Of a DNA stretch of 64,000 nucleotides, positions 22,315-34,244 are shown in pieces (the stretch's first letter is position 1; every line of letters starts with the position of its first letter). Source of the stretch: Cepaea nemoralis (taxonomy: Eukaryota; Mollusca; Gastropoda; Stylommatophora; Helicidae); NCBI GenBank assembly GCA_014155875.1, contig JACEFZ010004117.1, forward strand, positions 379,001-443,000, written 5' to 3'. Below the pieces are notes generated by a model. It did no database searches, was not told where the DNA came from, and saw nothing but the letters and a program-made list of their open reading frames with translations. The position numbers were made by a program, and so were the translations under genes.

Positions 22315-22618
22315 TGTTTTTTTTTTTTTCCCCACTGGCCTTGAACTTCAGCGTAGCCCATACATGCCTTACTACCTTCTAGTGCACTGAGCTGATTTTT
22401 GCGTATGGGTTAGCTTTCCCTATTACCAGTATCCCTTGCAGTCAGGCGAACCCACTCCGACTTCAGAGGTACTAGTAATTTACGTCTCCATGTCAAGGAC
22501 GAGAAGACAACATCTTAGTCTATCTGACCGGTGTGGTGTTGAACCCACTACCTCGACATCAGCACACTGGATGTTTAAGAACCAGCGCTCTTATCCATTC
22601 GGCCACACTGACCTCCAC
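22315..22618 (-). mobile_element. SINE3 copy with poly(A) tail
   Basis: The minus-strand head GTCAGTGTGGCCGAATGGAT, then B-box-like GGGTTCAACACC, match a Ser/Leu-type tRNA. The body includes GGACGAGACGTAAATTAC-like and AGGGAAAGCTAACCCATACG words. The left end is a T run (22318-22331), the poly(A) tail of a minus-strand insertion. Confidence 0.85.
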
Positions 22619-22664
22619 GGGATTCTGTTGACCTTGAAATACCCAAACGTGTAAAGGAAAAATT

Positions 22665-25600
22665 ACCACCCGAATCCTAATCCCGGCCATTCCCTACCTT
22701 CTGTACTAATCCTAATCCCGACCATTCCCTATCTTCTGTACTAATCCTAATCCCGACCATTCCCTATCTTCTGTACTAATCCTAATCCCGACCATTCCCA
22801 TCTTCTGTACTAATCCTAATCCCGACCATTCCCATCTTCTGTACTAATCGTAATCCCGATCATTTCCTACCTTCTGTACTAATCCCAATTTCGACCAGTC
22901 CCTATCTTCTGTACTAATCCTAATCCCGACCATTCCCTATCTTTGGCCCTAATCCCGACCATTCCCAATCTTCTGTACTAATCCTAATCCCGACCATCCC
23001 CAATCTTCTGTACTAATCCTAATCCCGACCATTCCCTACCTTCTGTACTAATCCTAATCCCAACCATACCTTATCTTCTGTACTAATCCTAATCCCGAAA
23101 ACTCCCTATCTTCTGTACTAATCCTAACCCAGAGAATTCCCTATCTTCTGTACTATTCCTGATCCCTACCATTCCCTATCTTAAGTACTAATCCTAATCC
23201 CGACCATTCCCTATCTTCTGTACTAATCCTAATCCCGACCATTCCCTATCTCCTGTACTAATCCTAATCCCAACCATTCCCTATCTTCTGTACTAATCCT
23301 AATCTAGACCATCCCCAATCTTCTGTACTAATCCTAATCCCGACCATCCCCATTATCCTGTACTAATCCCAATCCCGACCATTCCCTATCTTCTGTTCTA
23401 ATCCTAATACCGACCATCCCCAATCTTCTGTACTAATCCTAATCCCGACCATTTCCAATCTTCTGTACTAATCCTAATCCCGACGATCCCCAATCTTCTG
23501 TACTAATCCTAATCCTGACCATCCCCAATCTTCTGTACTAATCCTAATCCGGACCATTCCCTATCTTCTGTACTAATCCTAATCCCGACCATTCCCTATC
23601 TTCTGCACTAATCCTAATCCCGACCATCCCCAATCTTCTGTACTAATCCTAATCCCGACCATCCCCAATCTTCTGTACTAATCCTAATCCCGACCATTCT
23701 TTATCTTCTGTACTAATCATAATCCCGACCCCCCCCCCCCCCAATCTTCTGTACTAATCCTAATCCCGACCATTCCCTATCTTCGGTACTATTCCTAATC
23801 CCGACCATTCCCTATCTTCAGTACTAATCCTAATCCCGACCATTCCCTATCTTCTGTACTAATCCTAAGCCTGACCATTCCCTATCTTCTGTACTAATCC
23901 TAATCCCGACCTTTCCCTATTATCTGTACTAATCCTAATCCCGACCATTCCCATCTTCTGTACTAATCCTAATCCCGACCATTCCCATCTTCTGTACTTA
24001 TCGTAATCCCGACTATTTCCTACCTTCTGTACTAATCCCAATTTCGACCAGTCCCTATCTTCTGTACTAATCCTAATCCCGACCATTCCCTATCTTCTGT
24101 ACTATTCCTAATCCCTACCATTCCCTATCTTAAGTACTAATCCTAATCCCGACCATTCCCTTTCTTCTGTACTAATCCTAATCCTGACCATTCCCTATCT
24201 TCTGTACTAATCCTAATCCCGACCATTCCCAATCTTCTATGCTAATCATCATCCTGACCATCATCAATATTCTGTACTAATCCTAATCCCGACCATTCCC
24301 TATCTCCTGTACTAATCCTAATCCCGACCATTCCCTATCTTCTGTACTAATCCTAATCTAGACCATCCCCAATCTTCTGTACTAATCCTAATCCCGACCA
24401 TCCCCATTATCCTGTACTAATCCCAATCCCGACCATTCCCTATCTTCTGTACTAATCTTAATCCCGACCATCCCCAATCTTCTGTACTTATCCTAATCCG
24501 GACCATTCCCTATCTTCTGTACTAATCATAATCCAGACCATTCCCTATCTTCTGCACTAATCCTAATCCCGACCATCCCCAATCTTCTGTACTAATCCTA
24601 ATCCCGACCATCCCCAATCTTCTGTACTAATAGTAGTCCCGACCATTCTTTATCTTCTGTACTAATCATAATCCCGACCCCCCCCCCCCCCAATCTTCTG
24701 TACTAATCCTAATCCCGACCATTCCCTATCTTCTGTACTAATCCTAATCCCGACCATACCTTATCTTCTGTACTAATCCTAATCCCGACAATTCCCTATC
24801 GTCTGTACTATTCCTAACCCCGAGCATTCCCTATCTTCTGTGCTAGTCCTAATCCCGACCATTCCATATCTTCAGTACTAATCCTAATCCCGACCATTCC
24901 CTATCTTCAGTACTAATCCTAATCCCGACCATTCTCTATCTTCCGTACTAATCCTAAGCCTGACCATTCCTTATCTTCGGTACTAATCTTAATCCCGACC
25001 ATTCCCAATCTTCTGTACTAATCCTAATCCTGACCATCACCAATCTTCTGTACTAATCCTAATCCCGTCCATACCCTATCTTCTGTACTAATCTTAATCC
25101 CGACCATCCCCAATCTTCTGTACTAATCCTAATCCCGACCATTCCCTATCTTCTGTACCAATCCTAATCCCGACCATTCCCTATCTTCTGTACTAATCCT
25201 AATCCCGACCATTCCCTATCTTCTGTACTAATCCTAATCCTGACCATCCCCAATCTTCTGTACTAATCCTAATCCCGACCATTCCCTATCTTCTGTACTA
25301 ATCATAATCCCGACCATCCCCAATCTTCTGTACTAAACCTAATCCCGACCATTCCCTATCTTCTCTACTAATCCTAATCCCGACCATACCTTATCTTCTG
25401 TACTAATCCTAATCCCGACCATTTCCCTATCTTCTATATTAATCCTAACCCCGAGCATTCCCTATCTTCTGTGCTATTCCTAATCCCGACCATTCCCTAT
25501 CTTCGGTACTAATCCTAACCCCGACCATTCCCAATCTTCTGTACTAATCCTAATCCTGACCATCACCAATCTTCTGTACTAATCCTAATCCCGTCAATTC

Positions 25601-26385
25601 CCTATCTTCTGTACTAATCTTAATCCCGACCATCCCCAATCTTCTGTACTAATCCTAATCCCGACCATTCCCTATCTTCTGTACCAATCCTAATCCCGAC
25701 CATTCCCTATCTTCTGTACTAATCCTAATGCTGACCATTCCCTATCTTCTGTACTAATCCTAATCCCGACTATCCCCAATCTTCTGTACTAATCCTAATC
25801 CCGACCATTCCCTATCTTCTGTACTAATTATAATCCCGACCATCCCCAATCTTCTGTACTAAACCTAATCCCGACCATTCCCTATCTTCTCTACTAATCC
25901 TAATCCCGACCATACCTTATCTTCTGTACTAATCCTAATCCCGACAATTCCCTATCTTCTGTACTAATCCTAACCCCGAGCATTCCCTATCCTCGGTACT
26001 ATTCCTAATCCCGACCATTCCCTATCTTCAGTACTATTCCTAATCCCGACCATTCCCTATCTTCTGTACTAATCCTAATCCTGACCATTCCCTATCTTCT
26101 GTACTAATCATAATCCCGACCATTCCCTATCTTCTGTACTAATCCTAATCCCGACCATTCCCAATCTTCTGTACTAATCCTAATCCTGACCATTCCCTAT
26201 CTTCTGTACTAATCCTAATCCTGACCATTCCCTATCTTCTGTACTAATCCTAATCCTGACCATTCCCTATCTTCTGTACTAATCCTAATCCTGACCATTC
26301 CCTATCTTCTGTACTAATCCTAATCCCGACCATTCCCAATCTTCTGTACTAATCCTAATCCTGACCATCACCAGTCTTCTGTAGA
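22665..26385. repeat. 35-bp satellite array, ~105 units
   Basis: About 3.7 kb of a 35-bp unit: TACTAATCCTAATCCCGACC followed by ATTCCCTATCTTCTG. Units fall into types (ATTCCCTATC, ATCCCCAATC, ATACCTTATC, a 15-C variant). The 15-C variant appears at about 23730 and 24678, and the CTACCATTCCC...TTAAGTAC pair at about 23165 and 24115, both roughly 950 bp apart. The ATACCTTATC/CCCCGAGCATT pair at about 25385 and 25912 is about 527 bp apart. This indicates block duplication within the array. Confidence 0.96.
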
Positions 26386-26690
26386 TCTTCTGGAGTCGTG
26401 GATCAGCTCTGTGTTCTTGTCTCGGCCATGCTATGTGACTAAACTATCCAGATATTTACTCCTTTGCCTTCCCCTTGTTCTGTTTCCTCTAACTTGCCAG
26501 TTGTCACCAAGTTCTCTAGTTTATTTCTTCTCATAAATTGCCCAACACATCTTGAGCGTCTACGTCTAATTTCTCTAATCATTTTACGGTTTTCATTTGG
26601 TTCTTCTAGGACTTGCTCATTGGTTTTTGCATGTTCATGGTATTCTTTGCATTGTCCCCAGAAACCAAATTTCCTCATCCTAATATACAT
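26386..26690 (-). pseudogene. Non-LTR family A remnant, copy 5
   Basis: The minus strand retains KTNEQVLEEPNENRKMIREI, RRRSRCVGQFMRRNKLENLV and TTGKLE, the C-terminal signature of family A. Both ends are lost. It abuts the satellite array directly. Confidence 0.8.
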
Positions 26691-27516
26691 CTTCGCAGAT
26701 GCGAAGCTCCAGTACTGGCCCTGCACACCCCGCTGGTGTCTTAACATGGAGATGGTATGATGGTACCGCGCCGGGAGAAGTCTTAACACCAAACTCATTT
26801 CAAAAGATGCAAGCCCCGAACGCCAATGGATCGGAATTAAGTTAAATTTCGGGCTTCCAAAACAATTAGCCAAAGGTAATCGATATGCTTGCTAATCAAT
26901 ATATGAAAATGGATAAGCGATCAAATTACGATAGAAAGGTACAAACATGGTGCGCCATTCCACACTGATCGTTGGGCTGCGATAATGTTCGTGCTGTTTG
27001 AAGCTTCATCATCATCACGTGCCATGCCGACAGGTTCGCCATCTTGTACAATTACCAATCTTGGACCAGGCCTGTGTTTTTCTTTGAAGGATAGTGAGGG
27101 AGTATATACAGTTTCAACATCTTCATGAACATTCGGCGCCTTCAGTACTTTCAGTTTACATGTTGCTGTGTGACACCGGACACGCCCATGTATTACCGAA
27201 GCCCATAAGGCAAGGGAAGAATGATAAGACTGGAACTTTCCTTGCAAGTATGTTGTAAGAGACGACTAAGAAGGGTTGGCGTGCGACTGGTTACCTCAAT
27301 CCTTAGAAAACTTTGGCTGCAGAATCAATTCAATCATGAATATGTCTATAAAGAGCTTGGTCTGAGTTGGTTGAGCGCGCATTCTCAATTAGGAGGTGAA
27401 AGGCAGCAGAAAACGAGACTAGGCAAGTTCGTGTTTTGTTTAAGCATATGGAATAACTTAACAGGTATTGATCGGCACTCATAGACGTCGAATAATGAAA
27501 ACACAAACATTAGATC
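26691..27516. other. Unassigned stretch
   Basis: Apart from a CATCATCATCACGTGCCATG word near 27008, which recalls the family A 3' terminus, nothing is recognised. The minus frame 26921-27247 (108 codons) has no recognisable domain. Confidence 0.4.
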
Positions 27517-28087
27517 GCACAATGTATTGTCTGGCATTTCGCCGTATCTCGGCAGATGCATAGTGCAGAAACCACTGTGCATAAAGGACGCAAACAATGA
27601 ATCCTTCAAGCTGAAATACACAATATATACTTCTACGGTATTTGGACTGTCTACCGTGGTAATTTGAAACTGGTTATCATGTATTTTTTGTGTGGAGGTC
27701 AGCATGGCGGAATGGATAAGAATACTCGCTCTTAAACTTCCTGTGCGCTGATGCCTAGGTAGCTGGCTCAATCCCAACACCGGTCAGTTGGACTACAATG
27801 TTGACTTCTCGTCCTTGACTTGGGAGAGTAAATTACAAGTGCCTCAGAAGTCGCAATGGGTTCACTTCATTTCGAGGTAACTTGGTAATAGGGAAAGCTA
27901 ATCCATGCGCGAAAATCGGTCCAGAGTTACTGGAAGTAGTAGCACGGGTGTGGATTACGCTTCAGTTGAAAGCGGGTGAACCGGGGGGGGGGGGGGGGGG
28001 GGGAGGTTTTTCTGTTGTGTGCTGAGCGACTTCTGCAGTATGCACTTGACGAGAGGCAGCGATATGTGCCAGGCAATACATTGTGCA
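27517..28087. mobile_element. Palindromic element, copy A
   Basis: Inverted arms at 27517-27571 and 28031-28087 share GCACAATGTATTGTCTGGCA (inverted: TGCCAGGCAATACATTGTGC) and CTGCAGTATGCAC. The same arms form the smaller copy at 39679-39935. A SINE3 occupies most of the interior, and a 25-base G run follows it. Confidence 0.65.
27697..27985 (+). mobile_element. SINE3 copy
   Basis: The head GTCAGCATGGCGGAATGGAT, a body with GTAAATTACAAGTGCCTC and AATAGGGAAAGCTAATCC, and a tail reaching a poly-G run (27979-28003). It lies inside the palindromic element. Confidence 0.82.
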
Positions 28088-28189
28088 GCTTATTGTATGC
28101 GTCTTCATTATCAAAATTAATAACGGAACGACATCGTTTTCAACTCTTTAAAGTACAGTAAAGCGGTAGAGATTAGCAGGATCATCAAT

Positions 28190-28437
28190 ATCTTTTTTTT
28201 TTTTTTTTTTTGCATATCCTTTACAGGACATCGCTGTCAACACCAGCATCTTTCAGCTGTATGTTGATTTCTTGGCAAGATTACGCTCAGTAGTTTGCCA
28301 TTGCTTTCTGAAACACATACCCTGTAAGTTACCGATTCGATTCGAACCACTGCTGATTTTCACCGTCATCACGTTACCCACGAGAGTATACGAGATTACG
28401 GAGAAAAGTCATAACCTCTAAGCCACGAAGTCGGCTC
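28190..28437 (-). mobile_element. SINE2 copy with poly(A) tail
   Basis: A T run at 28192-28211 is the poly(A) tail of a minus-strand copy. The core has GGACATCGCTGTCAACACC and CAGTAGTTTGCCATTGC. The head at the right (on the minus strand GTGGCTTAGAGGTTATGAC and GGTTCGAATCGAATC) is tRNA-like. Confidence 0.88.
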
Positions 28438-29263
28438 ATCAATATCAGACAATAATAAAATTTGAAAGTTAAATGGATCAAAATGGGATCTAGTTGGTCG
28501 TTTGTGGAAATACATTTGTTTCTTCAGTCGTCATTTGAAGACTGCAGGTTCGAACACCGGTTGTGATCACTACGAGATTTAATTTTTATATTGCCAATTG
28601 TGTCTTCTAATCTCCACTTCTTTCCTCAACTTCAGCGAACGCAAATCAATACATGTGAAGTTATTTCTCGTATTATTTCAATTGCCTTTAGAGTTCTCCA
28701 AACAATTGAGCTTCTTCAAGAGTGTCGGTTCTAAAGAGTCACGATAAAACTCATGGGGAATGACCGTTATAGCGGCGTTCAAAATATAAAGGCACCGCGA
28801 AACTGGCAACGGTAAACATTGCTTTCGTTATTACAGCAACACAAGAAACGGAGTTGCTAATAAGTTTACTTTTTCACAGTATTGACAGCAGGACTGGGCA
28901 CCGCTGTTTACTTCCCCAGGCAGTCGCAAACGATTTTACAGCAGATGGTCGATAGGTGGCTGCAAATCCCCTAACTGACTGCCGCTCTTATACGGGGGAT
29001 TTATGGCTGTACAGTGGCGGCAGGCGAAGACAGATGTTGAAACAGTGAAGTAATGGCTGAAGGGAGAAAAACGTTCTGATGTTATTTGCACTTATCGAAG
29101 GGGATGTTGTTTTTATACGTACGCGTACATTCACACGCACATGCGCAAACATTCACTGCACGCATGCGCAAACACGCAGCGCATACACACACTGTTGATA
29201 CAATGATGTAATGGCTAAGGCGAGAGAAATCTACAATTATTTGGAATCTGATATTTACACACG
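28438..29263. other. Unassigned stretch
   Basis: A weak B-box-like word GGTTCGAACACC sits near 28548, without a convincing A box. Two short blocks, GAAGTAATGGCTGAAGGGAG (29047) and GATGTAATGGCTAAGGCGAG (29204), are imperfect copies of each other. Confidence 0.4.
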
Positions 29264-29272
29264 CAAGCACAC

Positions 29273-29327
<55 letters not shown>

Positions 29328-29328
29328 A
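29264..29328. repeat. (CA)n microsatellite
   Basis: CA repeat with a GCGCGCG interruption, ending in CATCATCATC. Confidence 0.95.
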
Positions 29329-30130
29329 TCATCATCCAGTACCTCGCCGGCTGGTGTGGGCAATCGTGCCTCTCCACAAATTGCCGTCTTCTACAGCATG
29401 GATCAATTCGTGTGTTGACTCCCTTCCGTGCCATGACACAAGACTGTCAAGAATGTTCTAACTCTATCTCTCTTTCCAAGAATCGTTCCGGTTGTCACAA
29501 CATGTTCCAGTGTCTGTCTATAATATACGCACATATTCACACAATATGATCGTGATAGTGAGCATGGTCGGAAACCCGCCTGTTCATCCCATAGTTGTAT
29601 GTAGATGGTATCCCATGCTCTATATATCTATACAACTCATCAACTCGTGTGGTGGAGACTTTGCAGCTTTACAGAACGTCGCTCGCATCACAGGCCTCAG
29701 GAAAGACTCTAAACCCTTTGCCAGTTGTCTTACCTCATGCCATTGCATGCCCAGGTGCTTCAATATCCAATTTTCACGCCTCTTCTTTTTAGTTACCATG
29801 GCTTCCATTATTGTACTTTCCAAACTAATATGGCGTCTAACATGGCTTGTGTAGGTCAGCGTCCGAGACTGGATGCTGTCTATCAGCTAGGGTCATTGTC
29901 CAGAGCTACTAGAATGTCAGTATTAGTCTTCTTCTGGACCCACGGTATTCTAATAATTGTCCTGTAATAAATCTAAAGCCTCGATGTTCTCCCGTTGAGG
30001 TTGATAAATGGTCAGTGATTTACATCCGCATATTGCTACACAGAAAAGATGTATATTCTCAAGGTGTTTCTCTCCTTGTACCACCTCGTGAACCCCAGAC
30101 ATCCCACAGCTTTTATGTTTTCCTGCCCAT
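29329..30130 (-). pseudogene. Non-LTR remnant (family E-like), decayed
   Basis: Clearest between 29620 and 29823, where the minus strand reads MEAMVTKKKRRENWILKHLG followed by QLAKGLESF. This has the character of the basic C-terminal region after the reverse transcriptase. Flanking sequence to about 30130 has the layout of the copy at 47455-47850. 29329-29470 may be the extreme 3' end next to CAT units. Many frame breaks. Confidence 0.5.
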
Positions 30131-30852
30131 GCAGGGGTGGGAGGACGAGATAGCTGATATGGTGACTTCAATGTCGCGTATCATTCTTCCATTCTGAAAT
30201 ATCCTTTTGTTGGGGAAACCTTGAGGCTATTTGGAAATAGGATTTTATTATTCACAACCTCCATTTATGTTTTTAAATTTCCTACAGCGATTGATCAGCC
30301 ACGCCACCACTGGCTCCAGACGCCCCTTCATAAACTGAAACTGAAAGGTAAAACCGGGATTGAGAAAAAAAAGAAAGATGAAGAGGATGATTGATACTGT
30401 GCATGCTTTTCATGTCCGAGGATTTGAATTTGCATTCTTGTAATTCTCCTGTGCCATGTTAGACTTAACTACCGTAATGCTATCTGATCTGCTTTGGGAT
30501 TCATGTTGAAGATAACATATGCCGTGTCCTCGCTGAAAATAATAAAGCGAAACAGTGGAAAGAAGAAATACATTCTAATAATGAAATAGCATCAATATCC
30601 AGTTGCTTGTCCTGTGCAGACGCTCCCCTCTCCTTCCCTTTTTACCCCTCTCTCGCTTCTCCACCCCTCCCAACCCCGCTCATCCATGAAAGTCTTTCGA
30701 AATGTCTTGCTATTGGTGTAACTGAGATGGCCTCTGTTGCGTACATGCATAAATTACCAATCACATCTTGAATATATTTACGTTCTGGTCTATTCTTCTC
30801 CGCTTCCCAATTGAAAACACGCATCTTTAAATATATTGATGGATCAGTCGTT
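30131..30852. other. Mostly unassigned
   Basis: No gene is recognised. 30790-30852 matches, inverted, the flank of the SINE4 at 41745-41877 (GATATATTTAAAGATCCGTG), so a repeat larger than the SINE is shared between the two sites. Confidence 0.4.
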
Positions 30853-30929
30853 TGGAGCCACGGTGGCATAATGGCTAGACGCTCAACAGCCGGCCCGATG
30901 GTTACGGGATCCTAAGACGACAACGCCTA
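30853..30929 (+). mobile_element. SINE4 head cut by mariner
   Basis: The head GCCACGGTGGCATAATGGCT through GGTTACGGGATCC matches 41745-41877 (inverted). It stops at the TA dinucleotide (30928-30929) where the mariner element begins, so mariner probably inserted into this SINE. Confidence 0.65.
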
Positions 30930-32269
30930 CGAAAGCGAGTGAATAAATAAGTAACACAGTTCTGTGGGATGGCATGTATATGTAGTTGGTGTTTTCTACA
31001 GGTGTCATTAGGTGACAGCAACATCGAACTTTATATTCCCGTTCGTCAGGTGGCGCTAGGTGTCTCATGCGCATGTGCAGCGCATAAACAAAATGGCGAC
31101 TGTACTTACAGAGTGTACAACCAAAGATCAACGTGCTGTTATCCTATTTTTGTGGGCAAAAGGACTGCCTGCAAAGGACATTCATAAGGAAATGCTTTAT
31201 GTTTATGCTGACAAATGTTTGTCCCGTAAAGCGGTGCAAAGCTGGGTAGAAAAATTTTCTCAAGGACGCTCTAAAATTGTTGATGAAATCCGATCTGGTC
31301 GTCCTGTTGAGATTGCAACAGAAGCATCCGTGCAGCGGGTGGAGGAGATGATTAGAGGTGACAGGCGAGTAACGATAGACTCTTTAGCATCTGCAATAGG
31401 GTGCTCACATGGTTCAGCATACAGCATAATGCATGATCGATTGCAATTTAAGAAAGTGTGCTCAAGTTGGGTACCCAGACAATTGGAGGAACACAAAATG
31501 AACCGATGTGGCCTGTCCTTGCATCGTCTCTGTCGATACGAAGATGAAGGAAAAGACATGTTGAACAGTATTGTTACTGGGGGTGAATCATGGGTGCATC
31601 ACTACCAGCCCGAATCAAAGCGTGCTTCAATGCAATGGAAACATCCTTCTTCGCCTTGTGTCCAAAAATTCAAGCTTACGCCATCAGCAGGGAAGGTAAT
31701 GCTGACAGTGTTGTGGGATTGTCAAGGAGAGCTTTTAACAAAAGTTCAAGATGAAATGTGATAATGACAAATGACAATGTGAATTATGAATCGCACTGTG
31801 AAGTTCTATAGATGCTTCATGATGCGATTCGAAGAAAACGTCTAGGACTGCTGACTAGAGGAGTGTTGCTTCTTCATGACAATGCCAGATCGCATACGGC
31901 TCGATTAACTCAGGAGAAAATTAACCAAAGTGGAAAGTTCTGGAACATCCACCTTACGGCCCCGACGTAGGCCCTAGCGATTTCTACCTTTTTGGTCCAC
32001 TGAAAACCTACCTTGGCGGGGGACATTTTGCGAATGACGCCGAAGTTGAAAGTGAAGTAAAAACGTGGTTTAGAAAACAGAGCACGCAGTTCTATGCAGC
32101 GGGTTTGGGAGGACTGATAAAACTATGGGATAAGCACATCAATGTTGGTGGAAATTATGTTGAGAAATAAAGGGGCAATGTATGTATAAAAATTAACTGA
32201 TTTCAAGTTTTTATCATGTTTAGTTATTGTTCTACAGCCATTTGTGACTTACTTATTGACTTCCCCTCA
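30930..32269 (+). mobile_element. Full-length mariner transposon, inactive
   Basis: A 1340-bp element flanked by TA on both sides (30928-30929 and 32270-32271). Terminal inverted repeats of about 28 bp are diverged: the left reads CGAAAGCGAGTGAATAAATA and the inverted right end TGAGGGGAAGTCAATAAGTA. Deletion relatives at 46316-47056 have cleaner ends (CGAGGGCGAGTCAATTAGTA), which confirms the terminal sequence. Confidence 0.93.
31093..32166 (+). pseudogene. Mariner transposase, broken and missing catalytic Asp
   Basis: The open frame runs to 31761; the start at 31093 (MATVLTECTTKDQRAV) is preferred over the upstream Met. The N-terminal part carries the helix-turn-helix DNA-binding region. 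The first catalytic block, normally TGDESW in mariners, reads TGGESW (Gly codon 31582-31584), so the first Asp of the D,D34D triad is lost. A stop at 31759 and later frame changes follow. Downstream, LLLHDNARSHT (second Asp) and GPDVGPSDFYLF (third Asp) are recognisable, and the end VGGNYVEK-stop lies at about 32168. Not functional. Confidence 0.93.
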
Positions 32270-32276
32270 TATATTC

Positions 32277-32465
32277 TTTACCGACGTAGCAGTCAACTCC
32301 AGCATATTTTGGCTGTTCGTTATTCCTGGGCAAGTTAACCTTCAGTAGTTTGCCACTGCTTTCTGAACGACCGGCACCCATACTATTTCATTAAAAAAAA
32401 AAAAAAGCAACTGTTTTTCAAACGTGGTATGCGTGATTACGAACTGCGTCCGTAACGCAAAAAAG
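32277..32465 (-). mobile_element. SINE2 copy
   Basis: The core (GTAGCAGTCAACTCCAGC, TTCAGTAGTTTGCCACTGC, GAACGACCGGCACCCATAC) is followed by an A run inside the element and a diverged head (GTATGCGTGATTACGAACTG). It starts 8 bases after the mariner. Confidence 0.75.
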
Positions 32466-32477
32466 TCAGTTGCATAT

Positions 32478-32479
<2 letters not shown>

Positions 32480-32567
<88 letters not shown>
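32480..32567. repeat. (TA)n microsatellite
   Basis: About 44 TA units followed by (TGCG)3. Confidence 0.96.
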
Positions 32568-32570
<3 letters not shown>

Positions 32571-32579
32571 TGCGTGCGT

Positions 32580-32613
32580 GCGAATTATGCCAGGCAATAG
32601 ATCGTGCAACATA
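32580..32613. repeat. Solo arm of the palindromic element
   Basis: TATGCCAGGCAATAGATCGT and the following GCAACAT match the arm found at 39910-39940 and 28065-28087. No partner arm is nearby. Confidence 0.5.
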
Positions 32614-32768
32614 CTTTGTGTGGCTGCTGTTTAATTTCACTAAGGGAATTCACTGTTTTTAATGTCAACAATAATTAATTTTCCTCAATTTTATTTGTCT
32701 TCAAAAGCCTACCTTCCTCAATAACCTGTTCTTGTCGGATAGATAGATCTGTTTGTTCGCCCAATGAA

Positions 32769-33010
32769 TGTGTGATACTGTGGAACCAGGTGGAGAAAGC
32801 GATGGAACAGACTGAGAACCCGTATATAGAGGGAGATCGACAGGGGGTCTGGACGAATCTCAAAATTGAGATGGAAGACCAGGAGAACTTTCAATCAGAT
32901 GGTGGTTGGGACGATTAGTAGTGTGACTCTTTGCTGGCTGTTGAACGAGGAGACGGAGCGCTAATGAGAATGTCCTGAGTTTAGTTATCTCGGTTCTTAG
33001 CTCATAACTC
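32769..33010 (+). repeat. Repeat G copy (unknown open frame), frameshifted
   Basis: Aligns with 55490-55741: WNQVEKAMEQTENPYIEG-like coding, then TGTTGAACGAGGAGACGGAG, then AATGTCCTGAGT. Several indels break the frame here. The origin of the family is not recognised. Confidence 0.6.
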
Positions 33011-33184
33011 ATTCTATAATACGTATTATATTCAAAGACACATATATACTTTTCTGCTGATTTGACAAATATCCAACTTTCACACCCGTGAACAATTACA
33101 ACAGAGAATGTGATAGACAAACCAATAGATGGTACACAGATGATATCACAAATGTAGACATTAGAAGGATACTTGATTTATTTT

Positions 33185-33510
33185 TAAAAATGGTTTATCA
33201 AGGATGGTTTACCAAGAATTATTTGTCAATTATGGTTCGTCAAAGATGGTTTGACGAGGACGGTTTGTTAAATATGGTTTGTTAATGGCTTGATAAGAAT
33301 AGTTTGTCGAGTTTGATTTGTTGTGGATGGCTTGACTAAAATGGATTAACGTATATGGCGTATGGTTTGTTTAAAAGATGACATGACAAGAAATATTTGT
33401 CGAATATAGTTTGTTAAGGATAATTTGACAAGAATGATTTGTCAAGTATTGTCTGTTAAGGCTGGCTTGACAATAATGGTTTGGCAAGAATCGTTTATAA
33501 ATCCTGGTTT
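33185..33510. repeat. ~20-bp degenerate repeat
   Basis: Recurring words of the type ATGGTTTGTCAAGAATGGTT with variable spacing, about 15 copies. Confidence 0.75.
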
Positions 33511-34124
33511 GTAAAGGTTCATGTTCGCTGCACACTAACACCCGCATAATTGACCAGACTTCTCTTATGTATCCCACAAGAAAATACTTAACAGAGTACA
33601 TGAACATGATAGCGCCAGCCAGGACCAGAATGTGCGTAGACAGACTGGCAACGCGCGTGTTATATTGTTTTTGTGTGTTGGTTTTCAATTTGAAATTAAC
33701 CCTCTGCAGTGGCCTTATCTGGCCTACTTTGCTACTTCCAACTGTTTAGTAATTTGTAACGTGAGAGGAGTGTACATGCGTCCTATCAATTGTTCGCTCT
33801 TATCGGAGAGGCTTAAGCGTTCCAGCCATTACCCTATAATTAAACACAATGCGGGAGAGAGGGGGTGTCTATAATTCCCGGATTTGTTATTCTGTAACGA
33901 TAGACACAGCCATTAGCACCCAGTATGCATAAGCGTCCTCTCAGTTGTTCATTCTTTTCAGAGAAGGTTATGCATCCCAGCCACTGCCCCAGGATTAGAC
34001 AAAAGCGGTGTATACCACCCCAGGTATTGTTATTCTGTAAAGACGGACTTCGCCTTTAGCACTTAATCTGTAGCAGTCACAGATGCGCATAATACCATGA
34101 AGCTACTCCCAGTTAGCGAAAGTA
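33511..34124. repeat. Tandem duplication of ~150 bp plus unassigned flank
   Basis: 33770-33920 and 33920-34085 are two diverged copies sharing ATGCGTCCT/AAGCGTCCTCTC, CAATTGTTCGCTCTTATCGG versus CAGTTGTTCATTCTTTTCAG, and TTGTTATTCTGTAA. The rest is not recognised. Confidence 0.65.
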
Positions 34125-34215
34125 GTCGTGGTGGCATAGTTGTTATTACACTTGCTTGCCAACACGGTTGTGGGTTCAATCCCCAGTAGTGGCAGGGTAC
34201 TAATCAATGATCAAC
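34125..34215 (+). mobile_element. SINE4-type tRNA-like head
   Basis: GTGGTGGCATAGTTGTTATT and GTGGGTTCAATCCCCAG are A- and B-box-like and match the head at 2545. No tail is present because a family B element follows. Confidence 0.55.
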
Positions 34216-34244
34216 TATCAACTATACTAAAACATCCACATATA

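Noticed and set aside
22665..26385. Possible CRISPR-like array
   Set aside because: The 35-bp units are contiguous with no unique spacers, and the context is animal DNA, so it is a satellite.
29211..29549. Plus-strand frame across the CA repeat
   Set aside because: Open only because of the Thr/His-coding CA repeat.
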